22,631 bases of DNA, from positions 1-22,631 of the forward strand of contig CAYFQG010000022.1 in NCBI GenBank assembly GCA_964345295.1, in the 5' to 3' direction. How positions within the stretch are numbered: position 1 is the first letter of the stretch; each line of letters opens with the position of its first letter. This DNA is from JASBZA01 sp964345295. Lineage in GTDB: Bacteria; Bacillota; Clostridia; Saccharofermentanales; Fastidiosipilaceae. A program made the translations under genes and the position numbers. Below are positions 1 to 7,612 of this stretch, in pieces. Below the pieces are notes generated by a model. It had not been told where the DNA came from. It worked only from the letters and a program-made list of their open reading frames with translations, and searched no databases.

Positions 1-2662
1 GAGGAATCTTACTGCCGTCCGCTGCCACAATATCTTCTCCGGCATAAAGGCCGAAGCAAACGTCACGAATATCCACTTTTTCAGTGAAGTGAAAGTCTTC
101 TTCCAAAGCTTTTTTCAAACTTAGAGAGATTTCCTGTAATTGATTAGATGCGCTAAGCCCTACGGATGTTATAGAGATTTCTTGGCCGGCATAGGTCAAA
201 GAAATAGGATGTGCTTCTTTATCTAAAACATAGCCTTGGGGTGCTTCCTTTTCTACTAGCAAATACTTACCCAGATATAAGGGCTGGCTTTGGCCTTGGC
301 CTGTCTCGTCCGTTCTAATCGTGTCAACTAACGTATCCTTGGCATAGCGCACGGTTCCGTCCGGTGTTTTAACATCCTCCGACGCATAAATTTCGTAAAG
401 GGCACCTTTAAGACCTTGCTCTTGAAAGATGGGCCTGAAAAGACCTTCTGATTCTTCTACCGTCGCAAAAGTTTGACCTGTCTTCAATATTTGAATGTGA
501 CCCTTTTGAGCCTTATTCTCTTTCTTAATTTCAATATAAATATTTTGCTCACCGTCACGCGAAGTATTTTCAGGTGTCACGTCAAAGAAAACAGGCTCCG
601 TATCCAAAACATAATCTGTGGGCGCCTTAACTTCTACCAAACTATAATTTGTGCCATAGGGTAAGGCTTTAGGCAAAGTAAGCGTACCGGATTCGTCTGT
701 ATAGAAAGTGTCCAAAACTTGCGGGCTAGGATAATTGATTTTTTGAACGACCCTTTCTCCCGATGGATCATAGATTTCAAAACCTGCTCCCGACAAAGGA
801 ATAAGCTGACCGGTTTCTCCGTCAACTTTTACAATCTTAAGATACGCCTCAAAGTTACTATTATTTATAATAAAACTATGTCTTTGGCCGTCTTCGGAAA
901 TCGTCACGTCAAATGGTGCCATTAGTTCTCTGCCGGGCCAACTTTGAGTCTGCTTAACGATGTAGGTTCCGTAAGGTAGGTTCTTACTTTTGGCGTAACC
1001 TCTTTCGTCGGCCAGAAGAAGATCTCGTTCAGTCTCTTTGGCCTTATCGTAAGATTCGGCTTTTTTTAGAAAGACTTCAAAACTCGCTCCCGTTTCCGGC
1101 GTTTCAATTTGTGTAGACCCATCATCGGTGTGCTTAATGATTTCAATGAAACCTTTTTGGACCTCTTCTTTAACCTTCAATTCAATAGTGTTTAGTTCCA
1201 GCTTAAAATTTTTCGCGTCGGCCGGTATGGGATAAACTGTTTCATCCAAAAGATAGCCCGGGCCGGGCTCAATCTCTTTCAACGTATAGGACGGACCTGT
1301 TTTATAGGTCTTGGTTTCAAATCTGCCGTCCTTATCCGTAGTATAGCGGTCCAAGAGTTTGCCGTCTTGGTAGATGCCGTAAACCGCTCCTTCTAAAGTT
1401 GCATCGCCTTGGGCTGTCCCTGTTTTCTTGTCTTCTTTTTGCACCTGGGCTTTCCAGGTCTTCGCTTTATTGTCCATCTGAGCAGTCGAGGTTTGACCCG
1501 GATTTACCTGAATATTTAAAGGCGTACTGTCCAGGACAAAGTGCTCATCTGTTGCCGTTTCGGTAACGGTATAACTGCCTTCAGGTAAATCTTCAAGCAG
1601 GGCCTTACCATTTGAGGTCTTGAAGCTGTTAGACCCGTCATCCGAGGCCTTATAATGCCCTTCTTCCAGTTTTTCTAAGCCGACCGGCTGACCGTCTTTG
1701 GTTAGAGCAAAAGTTGCGCCGTCAAAGTCTTTTCCTTCGGCCGTTTTGGTAAATTCAATGGCACCGTTTTTAATCATAATGACATTAAGGCCAAAGTTAA
1801 TCACATCGGGGTCAGAAGCTTCCAGCAAACGTTGATCATCAATGGGGATGATATAGATAAGCGATGCGTCTGTGGGGCTTTTTCTATCCCATTTTACAAA
1901 ACTCAAGCTGCCGTCTTCGGAATCCTTCGTAGCAGTAAGAATTAACGTATCATCGAGCACTTGAACCTCTAAATTTGTCGAGTTTTCTACCTGGCTCATC
2001 TTCCCTATAACATTATTCTGATCCGTTAAAGTCACCCTTTGGCCGACTTCTATAGTTAGGGTGTTGGTTGACGAATCGTAGCCCTCTCCGCTGAAGTCGG
2101 GCCTAAGGCCGTGGATTTCTACCAAATCCCTAATTTCACTTATTCTGGCGCTCACAGTGCTGCTAATACCTTCTATCTTGCAATTCGTAAGGGCTTGCCA
2201 GACCAAAAGCTGGGTCGCCGCATAATCGACTTCCGTCTTCTGAGAATTGTTCCAGCCGTGATAAATCACCATCTTAGCCTTATCCAAAAGTGCAGCGGTA
2301 AGCGTGATATCCGAATGAAAGGTCCAGTCTAACTCTTTGGAGTAACCTCTTAAAATGCTTCCCACGGCACTTTGGGCTTTATAAGTATTGTTCCCGAAGG
2401 TCGAAATGGCAGGTTCGGCACAAAAAGCGGCCGCTCCGTTACTTTCTTTAATAAACATTGGCATGGAATAGCCTATATAGGGTGCATCGTTAGCAAATAA
2501 CAAAGTGTAGCCGTAGGGTATGGATGTTTTAACAATATAAGCTTCATCTTCCGAAGCGCTCGTTGGGATTGGAGTGGAAAAAAAGATGGATAAAAAAATG
2601 GACAGTAGCATCCCGAGGGCTATTCCATTCCACTTTCTATTTCTGTTTTGTGTCTCTTTCAT
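1..2662 (-). CDS. Thioester-domain / Cna-B repeat surface adhesin (3' end outside window)
   Basis: An open frame of 887 codons runs off the left edge without a stop, so the C-terminus and any LPXTG sorting signal are not visible. The start at 2662 is preferred over an in-frame ATG at 2671 because AGGAAGG (2673-2679) lies 10 nt upstream of 2662 but only 1 nt from 2671. Residues 1-36 form a Sec signal peptide: basic NRNRK, a hydrophobic core, then PTSAS. Residues about 42-290 resemble a thioester (TQXA) domain: Cys81 in AFCAEP and Gln151 in ATQLLVWQA are the expected internal Cys-Gln thioester pair. Five Cna-B/SpaA-type prealbumin-like repeats follow at about 301-400, 404-500, 503-602, 605-715 and 720-835, and a sixth begins near 845 (FGLYAGEDI). 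Most carry the Y-x-L/V-x-E and GY-x-LD signatures of self-crosslinking isopeptide domains. Such proteins are wall-anchored adhesins or pilus tips that bind host surfaces covalently. The role is inferred; the domain reading is strong. Confidence 0.88.
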   Translation of the reverse strand, partial: MKETQNRNRKWNGIALGMLLSIFLSIFFSTPIPTSASEDEAYIVKTSIPYGYTLLFANDAPYIGYSMPMFIKESNGAAAFCAEPAISTFGNNTYKAQSAVGSILRGYSKELDWTFHSDITLTAALLDKAKMVIYHGWNNSQKTEVDYAATQLLVWQALTNCKIEGISSTVSARISEIRDLVEIHGLRPDFSGEGYDSSTNTLTIEVGQRVTLTDQNNVIGKMSQVENSTNLEVQVLDDTLILTATKDSEDGSLSFVKWDRKSPTDASLIYIIPIDDQRLLEASDPDVINFGLNVIMIKNGAIEFTKTAEGKDFDGATFALTKDGQPVGLEKLEEGHYKASDDGSNSFKTSNGKALLEDLPEGSYTVTETATDEHFVLDSTPLNIQVNPGQTSTAQMDNKAKTWKAQVQKEDKKTGTAQGDATLEGAVYGIYQDGKLLDRYTTDKDGRFETKTYKTGPSYTLKEIEPGPGYLLDETVYPIPADAKNFKLELNTIELKVKEEVQKGFIEIIKHTDDGSTQIETPETGASFEVFLKKAESYDKAKETERDLLLADERGYAKSKNLPYGTYIVKQTQSWPGRELMAPFDVTISEDGQRHSFIINNSNFEAYLKIVKVDGETGQLIPLSGAGFEIYDPSGERVVQKINYPSPQVLDTFYTDESGTLTLPKALPYGTNYSLVEVKAPTDYVLDTEPVFFDVTPENTSRDGEQNIYIEIKKENKAQKGHIQILKTGQTFATVEESEGLFRPIFQEQGLKGALYEIYASEDVKTPDGTVRYAKDTLVDTIRTDETGQGQSQPLYLGKYLLVEKEAPQGYVLDKEAHPISLTYAGQEISITSVGLSASNQLQEISLSLKKALEEDFHFTEKVDIRDVCFGLYAGEDIVAADGSKIP

Positions 2663-2683
2663 AGTTTTCATTCCTTCCTAATA

Positions 2684-2717
2684 TGAGAAAAGCTCGTAGT
2701 TGTACGAGCTCTTCTCA
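2684..2717 (-). terminator. Intergenic stem-loop between the two surface-protein genes
   Basis: The 15-bp arms 2684-2698 and 2703-2717 are complementary apart from one A/C mismatch, around the 4-nt loop GTTG. On the minus strand the hairpin lies after the stop of the 2744-3595 gene and just before the ribosome binding site of the adhesin. There is no clear U-tract after it on the minus strand, so it could be a weak terminator or attenuator, or an mRNA-stabilising structure setting the ratio of the two products. Confidence 0.5.
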
Positions 2718-2743
2718 GAAAAATATTTCGTTTTATGGATAAT

Positions 2744-3595
2744 CTAATTATCGAGTTTGTAGAACTCAACAGTCCAAATGCCGCAGTGGTCTAACCACTC
2801 GGCTGTTGTATAGCGTCTGGCTCCGTCATAGCCATACCATTGGCTTTTGGGGTCAAACATAAGAGGCAATTGTTCATTTACGTAATCAATCGCCATCTGT
2901 TCCGCCTGATCCTTACCATAAATGCCAATCTCCCAATACATGCCAGAATTTCCTATATAGGGTGACCAATCTATACTTCTCGATGTGGTCTCCGGAGGTG
3001 CCGGACTTGGGGCCGGCGTTGGTTCAGGTGTAGGTGATGCAATCGGAGAAGGTGTAGGGCTTGGCTTAGGCACCGGGGGCTTGGGACTTGGCTCATGGCT
3101 TTGCACCGCCTGAGATGTGGGTATTAGCTCTTCTTCACTATCCGGATTAGTAAGCGGGGGCAGCGAAGGTCTGCTGTCTGGCTTTGTAGGCCGTTTTTCT
3201 GATTTTTCAGGGTTTGCTTTTGTTTCCGTTGTTTTTTCAGAAGCTACGGTCGTGCCGGATNNNNNNNNNNNNNNNNNNNNNNNNNNNNNNNNNNNNNNNN
3301 NNNNNNNNNNNNNNNNNNNNNNNNNNNNNNNNNNNNNNNNNNNNNNNNNNNNNNNNNNNNTCGTGCCGGATAAGGCTGCTTCACTAGCCGCTTGACTTGT
3401 TTGGCTTTCTTTACGGGATAGCTTAAAACTTGTTCGATGGCTTGATTTTCTCAAACTTAAGCCGGACTCTAAGGCCGACTCAGCGGAGGACATATTTATG
3501 GTTCTGGAAACATAAGAATCACGGGTGAAATACAAAATACTCATTAAAACAATTAAAAGCAGGACCGGGGCCAGAAACCACGGTTTCTTCTTCAT
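2744..3595 (-). CDS. Membrane-anchored Ser/Pro-rich extracellular protein (contains assembly gap)
   Basis: I do not recognise a named family. Residues 1-5 are basic (MKKKP) and about 6-23 are a hydrophobic segment (FLAPVLLLIVLMSILYF) without a convincing cleavage site, so an N-terminal membrane anchor with the rest outside is likely. A Ser-rich stretch follows, then the 100-N gap, a Lys/Glu/Pro-rich stretch and a Pro-x-Pro-rich spacer with many PSP, PTP and PAP units. The C-terminal 80 or so residues form a compact aromatic-rich domain (WSPYIG, MYWEIGIYG, WYGYDGARRY, ending WTVEFYKLDN). AGAAAGGAG precedes the ATG at good spacing. It lies just upstream of the adhesin on the same strand, so the two may be co-expressed. 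The Pro-rich part would act as a stalk through the wall. If the gap is false the protein is 246 residues rather than 283. Confidence 0.75.
   Translation of the reverse strand: MKKKPWFLAPVLLLIVLMSILYFTRDSYVSRTINMSSAESALESGLSLRKSSHRTSFKLSRKESQTSQAASEAALSGTXXXXXXXXXXXXXXXXXXXXXXXXXXXXXXXXXXSGTTVASEKTTETKANPEKSEKRPTKPDSRPSLPPLTNPDSEEELIPTSQAVQSHEPSPKPPVPKPSPTPSPIASPTPEPTPAPSPAPPETTSRSIDWSPYIGNSGMYWEIGIYGKDQAEQMAIDYVNEQLPLMFDPKSQWYGYDGARRYTTAEWLDHCGIWTVEFYKLDN
3261..3360. other. Assembly gap of 100 N, possibly spurious
   Basis: Exactly 100 N. The 11 bases before the gap (3250-3260) are identical to the 11 after it (3361-3371), TCGTGCCGGAT. Removing the Ns plus one copy (111 bp, 37 codons) keeps the reading frame of the surrounding gene and gives a continuous ...LSGTTVASE... 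protein. Either two contigs overlap by 11 bp and no sequence is missing, or a short tandem repeat in the Ser-rich linker was not assembled. Confidence 0.85.
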
Positions 3596-3965
3596 ATCGG
3601 CTCCTTTCTAATATTCATTCTAAGTCTGAGTTTTGCCCGAATCTTCTCTCCTCTTAGCACGACATGAAGATTCCAAAGCAAAGGAAAGGCATCATCTCCT
3701 CGAACCACTCTCTTGTTATGCCTTCCCTGATATAGATAGTTATCAAAGTGCCGGGGCCTCGACAGCTCAAGCTTAGTTAAGACTTCACCGGAGCCACTAT
3801 TCCGGGCCTGATCTCATAGTACAAAATTCTTTCGAAAGATAAAATGTCACATGCTTAAGCGGCCCAAAGCGCAATTTGAAAATTGTCCACAAAACTTCGC
3901 CTATAGCCAATGGTAAAAGCCTTAGGGTCCGAGTAAACTAAAAAAGCCGGACAAAGGAGGCGGAT
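3596..3965. promoter_or_regulatory. Divergent intergenic region with inverted repeats, no gene seen
   Basis: This 370-bp region separates the minus-strand surface-protein genes from the plus-strand zinc-ribbon gene and must hold promoters for both, but I see no convincing -35/-10 pair on either strand. It contains three symmetric elements. One is an 8-bp inverted repeat GAATCTTC/GAAGATTC (3639-3646 and 3666-3673), which would form a hairpin in the minus-strand leader. The second is the palindrome CTTTCGAAAG (3829-3838). The third is CAATTT-GA-AAATTG (3872-3885), 80 bp upstream of the plus-strand gene. AAAGGAGG near 3953-3960 is the ribosome binding site for the plus-strand gene. Confidence 0.5.
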
Positions 3966-4817
3966 ATGGAAGAAAAAAGCGGACTTAGCATTGATATCAG
4001 GAAGGAAAACGGTATTTACACCTACTCTGTCTTCTACGGTCTCGAGGAAGAAGAAAGCTTATTTAAAGTCGAGACTACTAGTCCGGCCAGGAATCTTTTG
4101 GATATTCTGAACTTCATCGATATGTTTTCGGCAGGCCGGGACTTCTTCGCATCGGCCGAGAAACATCTGGGTCGGACCGAAATGCTTTTGTTGTTTTGTC
4201 TTTATGTAAGCGAGGAAGCAGGCCGGGAAGACTATGGCGTTGACGATTTTGCTGCTTTTATTAAAAGATTGACAACGCCTCTCTTAGAGGAGGTTAAGAG
4301 AGCCTACTCGGGACAAATTAGGCAGAGAAGCTTTAACATATGCCTCATGGCCCAAAGCAATAAAGAATCTGCCGGCTTCAGTGGTCTTAGAAGCCAAGGT
4401 ATGAAGGGCTTTTTCGAAAATATGATGTTTCTGCTTTACTTAGAAAAGAATCGGTTGCACCAATGTCAGGAGTGCGGCCGATTTTTTATTCGAAAGAAAT
4501 TTCAAGGCGGGGCACTTTGTTATTATCAAGATACGGACGGTTATACCTGCATTGAAAAGAGATCCAGGCGCAATGTTTTGGCCCGTAAAAAAGCCCATCC
4601 TATTTTAGAAGAGTATCGCAGACGTTATAAGAAAAACTACATGCGTGTTGACCGCATGATTCAACGGGATAAGTTAAACATTCTCCCGGCCCAATACCCG
4701 CCTTTTCGAGCCTGGCAAGAAAAAGCCGGTGCATACCGAAGATCCTACATAAAAGGTCAAATAGACGATAGAGCTTTTACAAGAGCTTTAGATTCCCTCC
4801 AAGATTTAGATTGCTAG
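3966..4817 (+). CDS. Four-cysteine zinc-ribbon protein of unknown function (DUF6076-like)
   Basis: A 283-residue soluble protein with a strong AAAGGAGG ribosome binding site. The N-terminal 150 residues are mixed and helical, without a motif I recognise. A putative zinc site follows: Cys167 and Cys170 (HQCQECGRFF), then Cys185 and Cys195, spaced C-x2-C-x14-C-x9-C. The C-terminal third is very basic, with a run of Arg/Lys/Tyr near 197-235. The CxxCG-x-FF pattern resembles DUF6076 or CGNR-type proteins of Bacillota, from memory and unverified. A zinc-ribbon plus a basic helical tail suggests nucleic acid binding, but this is inference. The gene stands alone and converges on pheA, with one base between the two stop codons and no terminator between them, so the two transcripts probably overlap at their 3' ends. 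Confidence 0.7.
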   Translation: MEEKSGLSIDIRKENGIYTYSVFYGLEEEESLFKVETTSPARNLLDILNFIDMFSAGRDFFASAEKHLGRTEMLLLFCLYVSEEAGREDYGVDDFAAFIKRLTTPLLEEVKRAYSGQIRQRSFNICLMAQSNKESAGFSGLRSQGMKGFFENMMFLLYLEKNRLHQCQECGRFFIRKKFQGGALCYYQDTDGYTCIEKRSRRNVLARKKAHPILEEYRRRYKKNYMRVDRMIQRDKLNILPAQYPPFRAWQEKAGAYRRSYIKGQIDDRAFTRALDSLQDLDC

Positions 4818-4818
4818 G

Positions 4819-6000
4819 TTAAGCCTGTGTTTTGGCCTTACCTTCTTCCGAAGTCACTTGCTTGTACCAGCCCAGAAGGCGCAATTCGGTACTCTCATGC
4901 TGGAGCTGGTAGAGGACATTCAAAATGGTCTCGTCACCGAAATTGGCTTCGCAATCGATGTAGAAATAATATTCCCAGGGATTTCGGGGAATGGGAATAG
5001 ACTGGATTTTGGTCATGTTGATACCGTGGTCGGCAAAAAGATCCATGACCTGGACCAAACTTCCGGCGCTATGGGGTAAGCGGACCAGTAAAGACAAAGT
5101 GTCTGCCTCTTTGTCGACTTGGAGATGGCGACGCACCACCACAAAACGGGTCTCGTTTTGGTTGGCATCGGAAAAATTTTCTTCCAAGATGGTGAGCCCG
5201 TATGCCTCGGCTGCATCGGACGTTGCAATAGCGGCCATGGTTCCGTCTCCTTCGGCCACATCCTGGGCCGCAAAAGCCGTATTGAGGGACTCCACCACCT
5301 CCCAGTTATGGTCTTTAATAAAGGAGCTGCACTGGGCCAAGGCCTGCTTGTGGGAGCTTACGGTCTTAATATCGCTGAGTTTGGTGCCGGGCTTGACCAA
5401 AAGACAGTGCTTGACGGTCATGTTGAGAGACCGGGTAATATAAAGATTGGTAGTTTGTAAGAGCTGGTAGACATCGTCGACGGTGCCCGCCGTAGAGTTT
5501 TCCAGAGGCAGAACCGCCGCATCGACCCGGCCTCTTACGACCGATAACATGGCCTCTCCAAAGGTCCGGTGAGGATAGTAGGCCCTACCCGGGAAAAGAA
5601 TAGTGGCGGCTTTGGCCGAGTAAGAATAGGCATTGCCCTGGGTTGCCACTAACTGGACCGGATATTGCAAATCTTTTTGTCGGGTTAACATGGTCCCGAT
5701 TTCCCAATCCATGCTGTCCGGCCTGGCCAAGGCATATTGTCTGGACCTGGACACCCGCATGAGGGTTCGGAGCACAGAGGCACCGTATTCTTTGATATTG
5801 GGGTCCTCGGACGCCTGAGCCAAGCGGATTTTTCTCTCTTCCGTTTCCGGATTATAGATGCTGCTGATGGTCTCCTTCTTGACCTGATACACCTCTCGAG
5901 CCAAATCCATCCGGCGGGAAAAGAGTTCCAGCACTTGGTCATCAATGGCTTGAATAGATTGTCTTAATTGGTCCAGGTTCTTGTCATTTTCTTGGCTCAT
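4819..6000 (-). CDS. pheA: Bifunctional chorismate mutase / prephenate dehydratase (P-protein)
   Basis: Converts chorismate to prephenate, then to phenylpyruvate, for phenylalanine synthesis. The 393 residues hold three domains. An AroQ-type chorismate mutase spans about 8-95 (LRQSI near 12, SRRMDLA near 28, K41, ERK near 55 and Q88, matching the Arg/Lys/Gln active-site set of E. coli P-protein). A prephenate dehydratase domain spans about 114-292, with LPLENSTAGTVDD and the catalytic TRF at 284-286. An ACT domain spans about 300-385. The ACT motif that binds Phe, usually ESRP, reads QSIP at 333-336, so feedback control may differ. It is the last gene of the aro operon, 9 bp after aroQ, with AGGAGG upstream of the ATG. 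Length and architecture fit the family well. Confidence 0.96.
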   Translation of the reverse strand: MSQENDKNLDQLRQSIQAIDDQVLELFSRRMDLAREVYQVKKETISSIYNPETEERKIRLAQASEDPNIKEYGASVLRTLMRVSRSRQYALARPDSMDWEIGTMLTRQKDLQYPVQLVATQGNAYSYSAKAATILFPGRAYYPHRTFGEAMLSVVRGRVDAAVLPLENSTAGTVDDVYQLLQTTNLYITRSLNMTVKHCLLVKPGTKLSDIKTVSSHKQALAQCSSFIKDHNWEVVESLNTAFAAQDVAEGDGTMAAIATSDAAEAYGLTILEENFSDANQNETRFVVVRRHLQVDKEADTLSLLVRLPHSAGSLVQVMDLFADHGINMTKIQSIPIPRNPWEYYFYIDCEANFGDETILNVLYQLQHESTELRLLGWYKQVTSEEGKAKTQA

Positions 6001-6009
6001 AACATCCTC

Positions 6010-6504
6010 CTAAGCTTGAGGCGCACTTACGCTGTCTTCACTTAAATAGTGTAATAGTTTCTCGGTCCCCACACGATAACTCTTGAGGCCCAGGCCGCCC
6101 ACCCAGTCTCGGCAAGCCGGCCTTATCACTGAAATTTTGCGAAATTCCTCGCGGTTTTCGATGTCTGAAATATGGATTTCTATGATAGGTCCGTGAAAAA
6201 GTTTGAGGCAGTCCAAGAGGGCGTACGAGTAGTGCGTGAAGGCACCGGCATTAATGAGTATCCCCGCTGCCCGGTCCAAGTTTTCCTGAATAAAGTCCAA
6301 GAGGTCACCCTCGTGATTAGACTGGTAGGAAACGAGGTCGTAACCGGTCCCTTGCAAGGCATCCGCTACCTCCGCCTCCACGTCCTGCAAGGTAAAACTT
6401 CCGTAGTGTTCCTTCTCCCGCCGTCCCAAACAATTTAAATTCGGCCCGTTGATAAGAAGAATCGTACCTTGAGATTCAGACTGACTAGGTCTTAAGTTTT
6501 CCAT
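6010..6504 (-). CDS. aroQ: Type II 3-dehydroquinate dehydratase
   Basis: Catalyses step 3 of the shikimate pathway, 3-dehydroquinate to 3-dehydroshikimate. At 164 residues it is a little longer than the usual 145-150, with an extra N-terminal segment of about 14 residues before LLINGPNLN. Family landmarks are present: GPNLNCLGRRE, the catalytic Tyr in EHYGS, the QSNHEGDLLD loop with the active-site His, NAGAFTHYSYALLD, and IEIHISDIENREEFR. The enzyme is a dodecamer in characterised members. It is the only free-standing enzyme between AroB and AroA in pathway order, apart from the AroE-AroK fusion. It starts 1 bp after the aroC stop codon, so translational coupling is likely. A weak GGGAGAG lies inside the aroC end. 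Confidence 0.96.
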   Translation of the reverse strand: MENLRPSQSESQGTILLINGPNLNCLGRREKEHYGSFTLQDVEAEVADALQGTGYDLVSYQSNHEGDLLDFIQENLDRAAGILINAGAFTHYSYALLDCLKLFHGPIIEIHISDIENREEFRKISVIRPACRDWVGGLGLKSYRVGTEKLLHYLSEDSVSAPQA

Positions 6505-6505
6505 C

Positions 6506-7612
6506 TTACTTCTCTCCCATCCCTTGCAGGCCTCGTGCCTGAATAAGTTGGTCCAAGAGCACCAGAGAGGTCGCCGCTTCTACCACCGGCACCGCCCGGG
6601 GTACGATGCAAGGATCGTGGCGGCCCTTGATGACCAAATCGGTATCTTCTCCTTTGGCCAAATCGACCGACGCCTGAGCCTGCGAAATCGAGGCCGTCGG
6701 TTTAATGCCAACCTGAAAAACAATGGGCATACCGTTGGAAATTCCACCATCGATACCCCCGCCGTTATTGGTCTTAAACCGCACCTTATCACCGTCATAA
6801 TAAGGCTCGTCGTTATTTTCCGAACCCCTGGCAGCCGTCATATCGAAGCCTCGGCCAAAGGACACGGCCTTGACCGCGGGCACGGAAAAGAGCATAGATG
6901 AAAGTTCGCCCTCCAAGCTCCCGAAAATGGGGTTGCCGATACCTGCGGGAAAGCCCCAGGCTACCAGCTCGACGATGCCGCCCACCGAATCCAAATCTTT
7001 TTTGGCCTCGAGGACCAGGTCAATCATCTTTTGGCCCTGGTCGTCATCCAGGACCGGGAAAGTCTTGTCTTTTATTTGGGCCAAAGCCTCTACCGGAGGC
7101 CCGGCCAAATCAATAGCCCGGTCTTCTATACCGGCCAAGCTCTTAATATGTGCGGCCAAATAAACACCTTGGGCTTCCAAAATTTGCCTTGCCAGACCGC
7201 CGGCAAAGCATAAGGGCGCAGTCAGTCGACCGGAAAAATGCCCTCCGCCCCTGGGATCGTTGGCCCCCTTATAGCGCAGGCGACCGGTATAATCCGCATG
7301 GCTGGGTCTGGGGACATCCTGCAGATTCTGATAGTCCCTGCTCAGCGTATCATGGTTTAAAATCACGGCCGTCAAAGGCGTCCCGGTTGTCTTGCCCTTA
7401 TAAAGACCCGACAAAATCTTAGGCAGGTCCGACTCAGCTCGGGCGGTAGACCAGGGGGTTTGCCCCGGTGCCCGCCTTTTCATAAACGCTCTTAACCGGG
7501 CCAGGTCCACTTCGAAACCCGAAGGAAGTCCGTCTATAACCACACCGATGCCTTCACCGTGTGATTCACCGAAAAGGCTGATTGTTAAAGCCTTACCCCA
7601 CATGGAACTCAT
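6506..7612 (-). CDS. aroC: Chorismate synthase
   Basis: Catalyses the last step of the shikimate pathway, EPSP to chorismate, needing reduced FMN. The 368 residues match the family length. Motifs in order are FGESHG (14-19, catalytic His18), the Arg-rich RRAPGQ (46-51), RPSHADYTG (102-110), RGGGHFSGR (121-129), TNNGGGIDGG (281-290) and RHDPCIVPRA (331-340). The start at 7612 overlaps the TGA of the upstream aroB-aroA frame as ATGA. AGGAGG sits 6 nt upstream of it, which favours it over an ATG three codons in (7603). No separate flavin reductase domain is present, so reduced flavin must come from elsewhere in the cell. Confidence 0.97.
   Translation of the reverse strand: MSSMWGKALTISLFGESHGEGIGVVIDGLPSGFEVDLARLRAFMKRRAPGQTPWSTARAESDLPKILSGLYKGKTTGTPLTAVILNHDTLSRDYQNLQDVPRPSHADYTGRLRYKGANDPRGGGHFSGRLTAPLCFAGGLARQILEAQGVYLAAHIKSLAGIEDRAIDLAGPPVEALAQIKDKTFPVLDDDQGQKMIDLVLEAKKDLDSVGGIVELVAWGFPAGIGNPIFGSLEGELSSMLFSVPAVKAVSFGRGFDMTAARGSENNDEPYYDGDKVRFKTNNGGGIDGGISNGMPIVFQVGIKPTASISQAQASVDLAKGEDTDLVIKGRHDPCIVPRAVPVVEAATSLVLLDQLIQARGLQGMGEK

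Noticed and set aside
473..925. Two short overlapping plus-strand ORFs
   Set aside because: Both are antisense to the open adhesin frame, which shows repeated Cna-B motifs throughout.
3117..3395. Plus-strand ORF spanning the 100-N gap
   Set aside because: Antisense to the Ser/Pro-rich protein; low-complexity Gly/Ser/Val translation and kept open partly by Ns.
4991..5443. 150-codon plus-strand ORF
   Set aside because: Lies wholly antisense to pheA and arises from the codon pattern of that gene.
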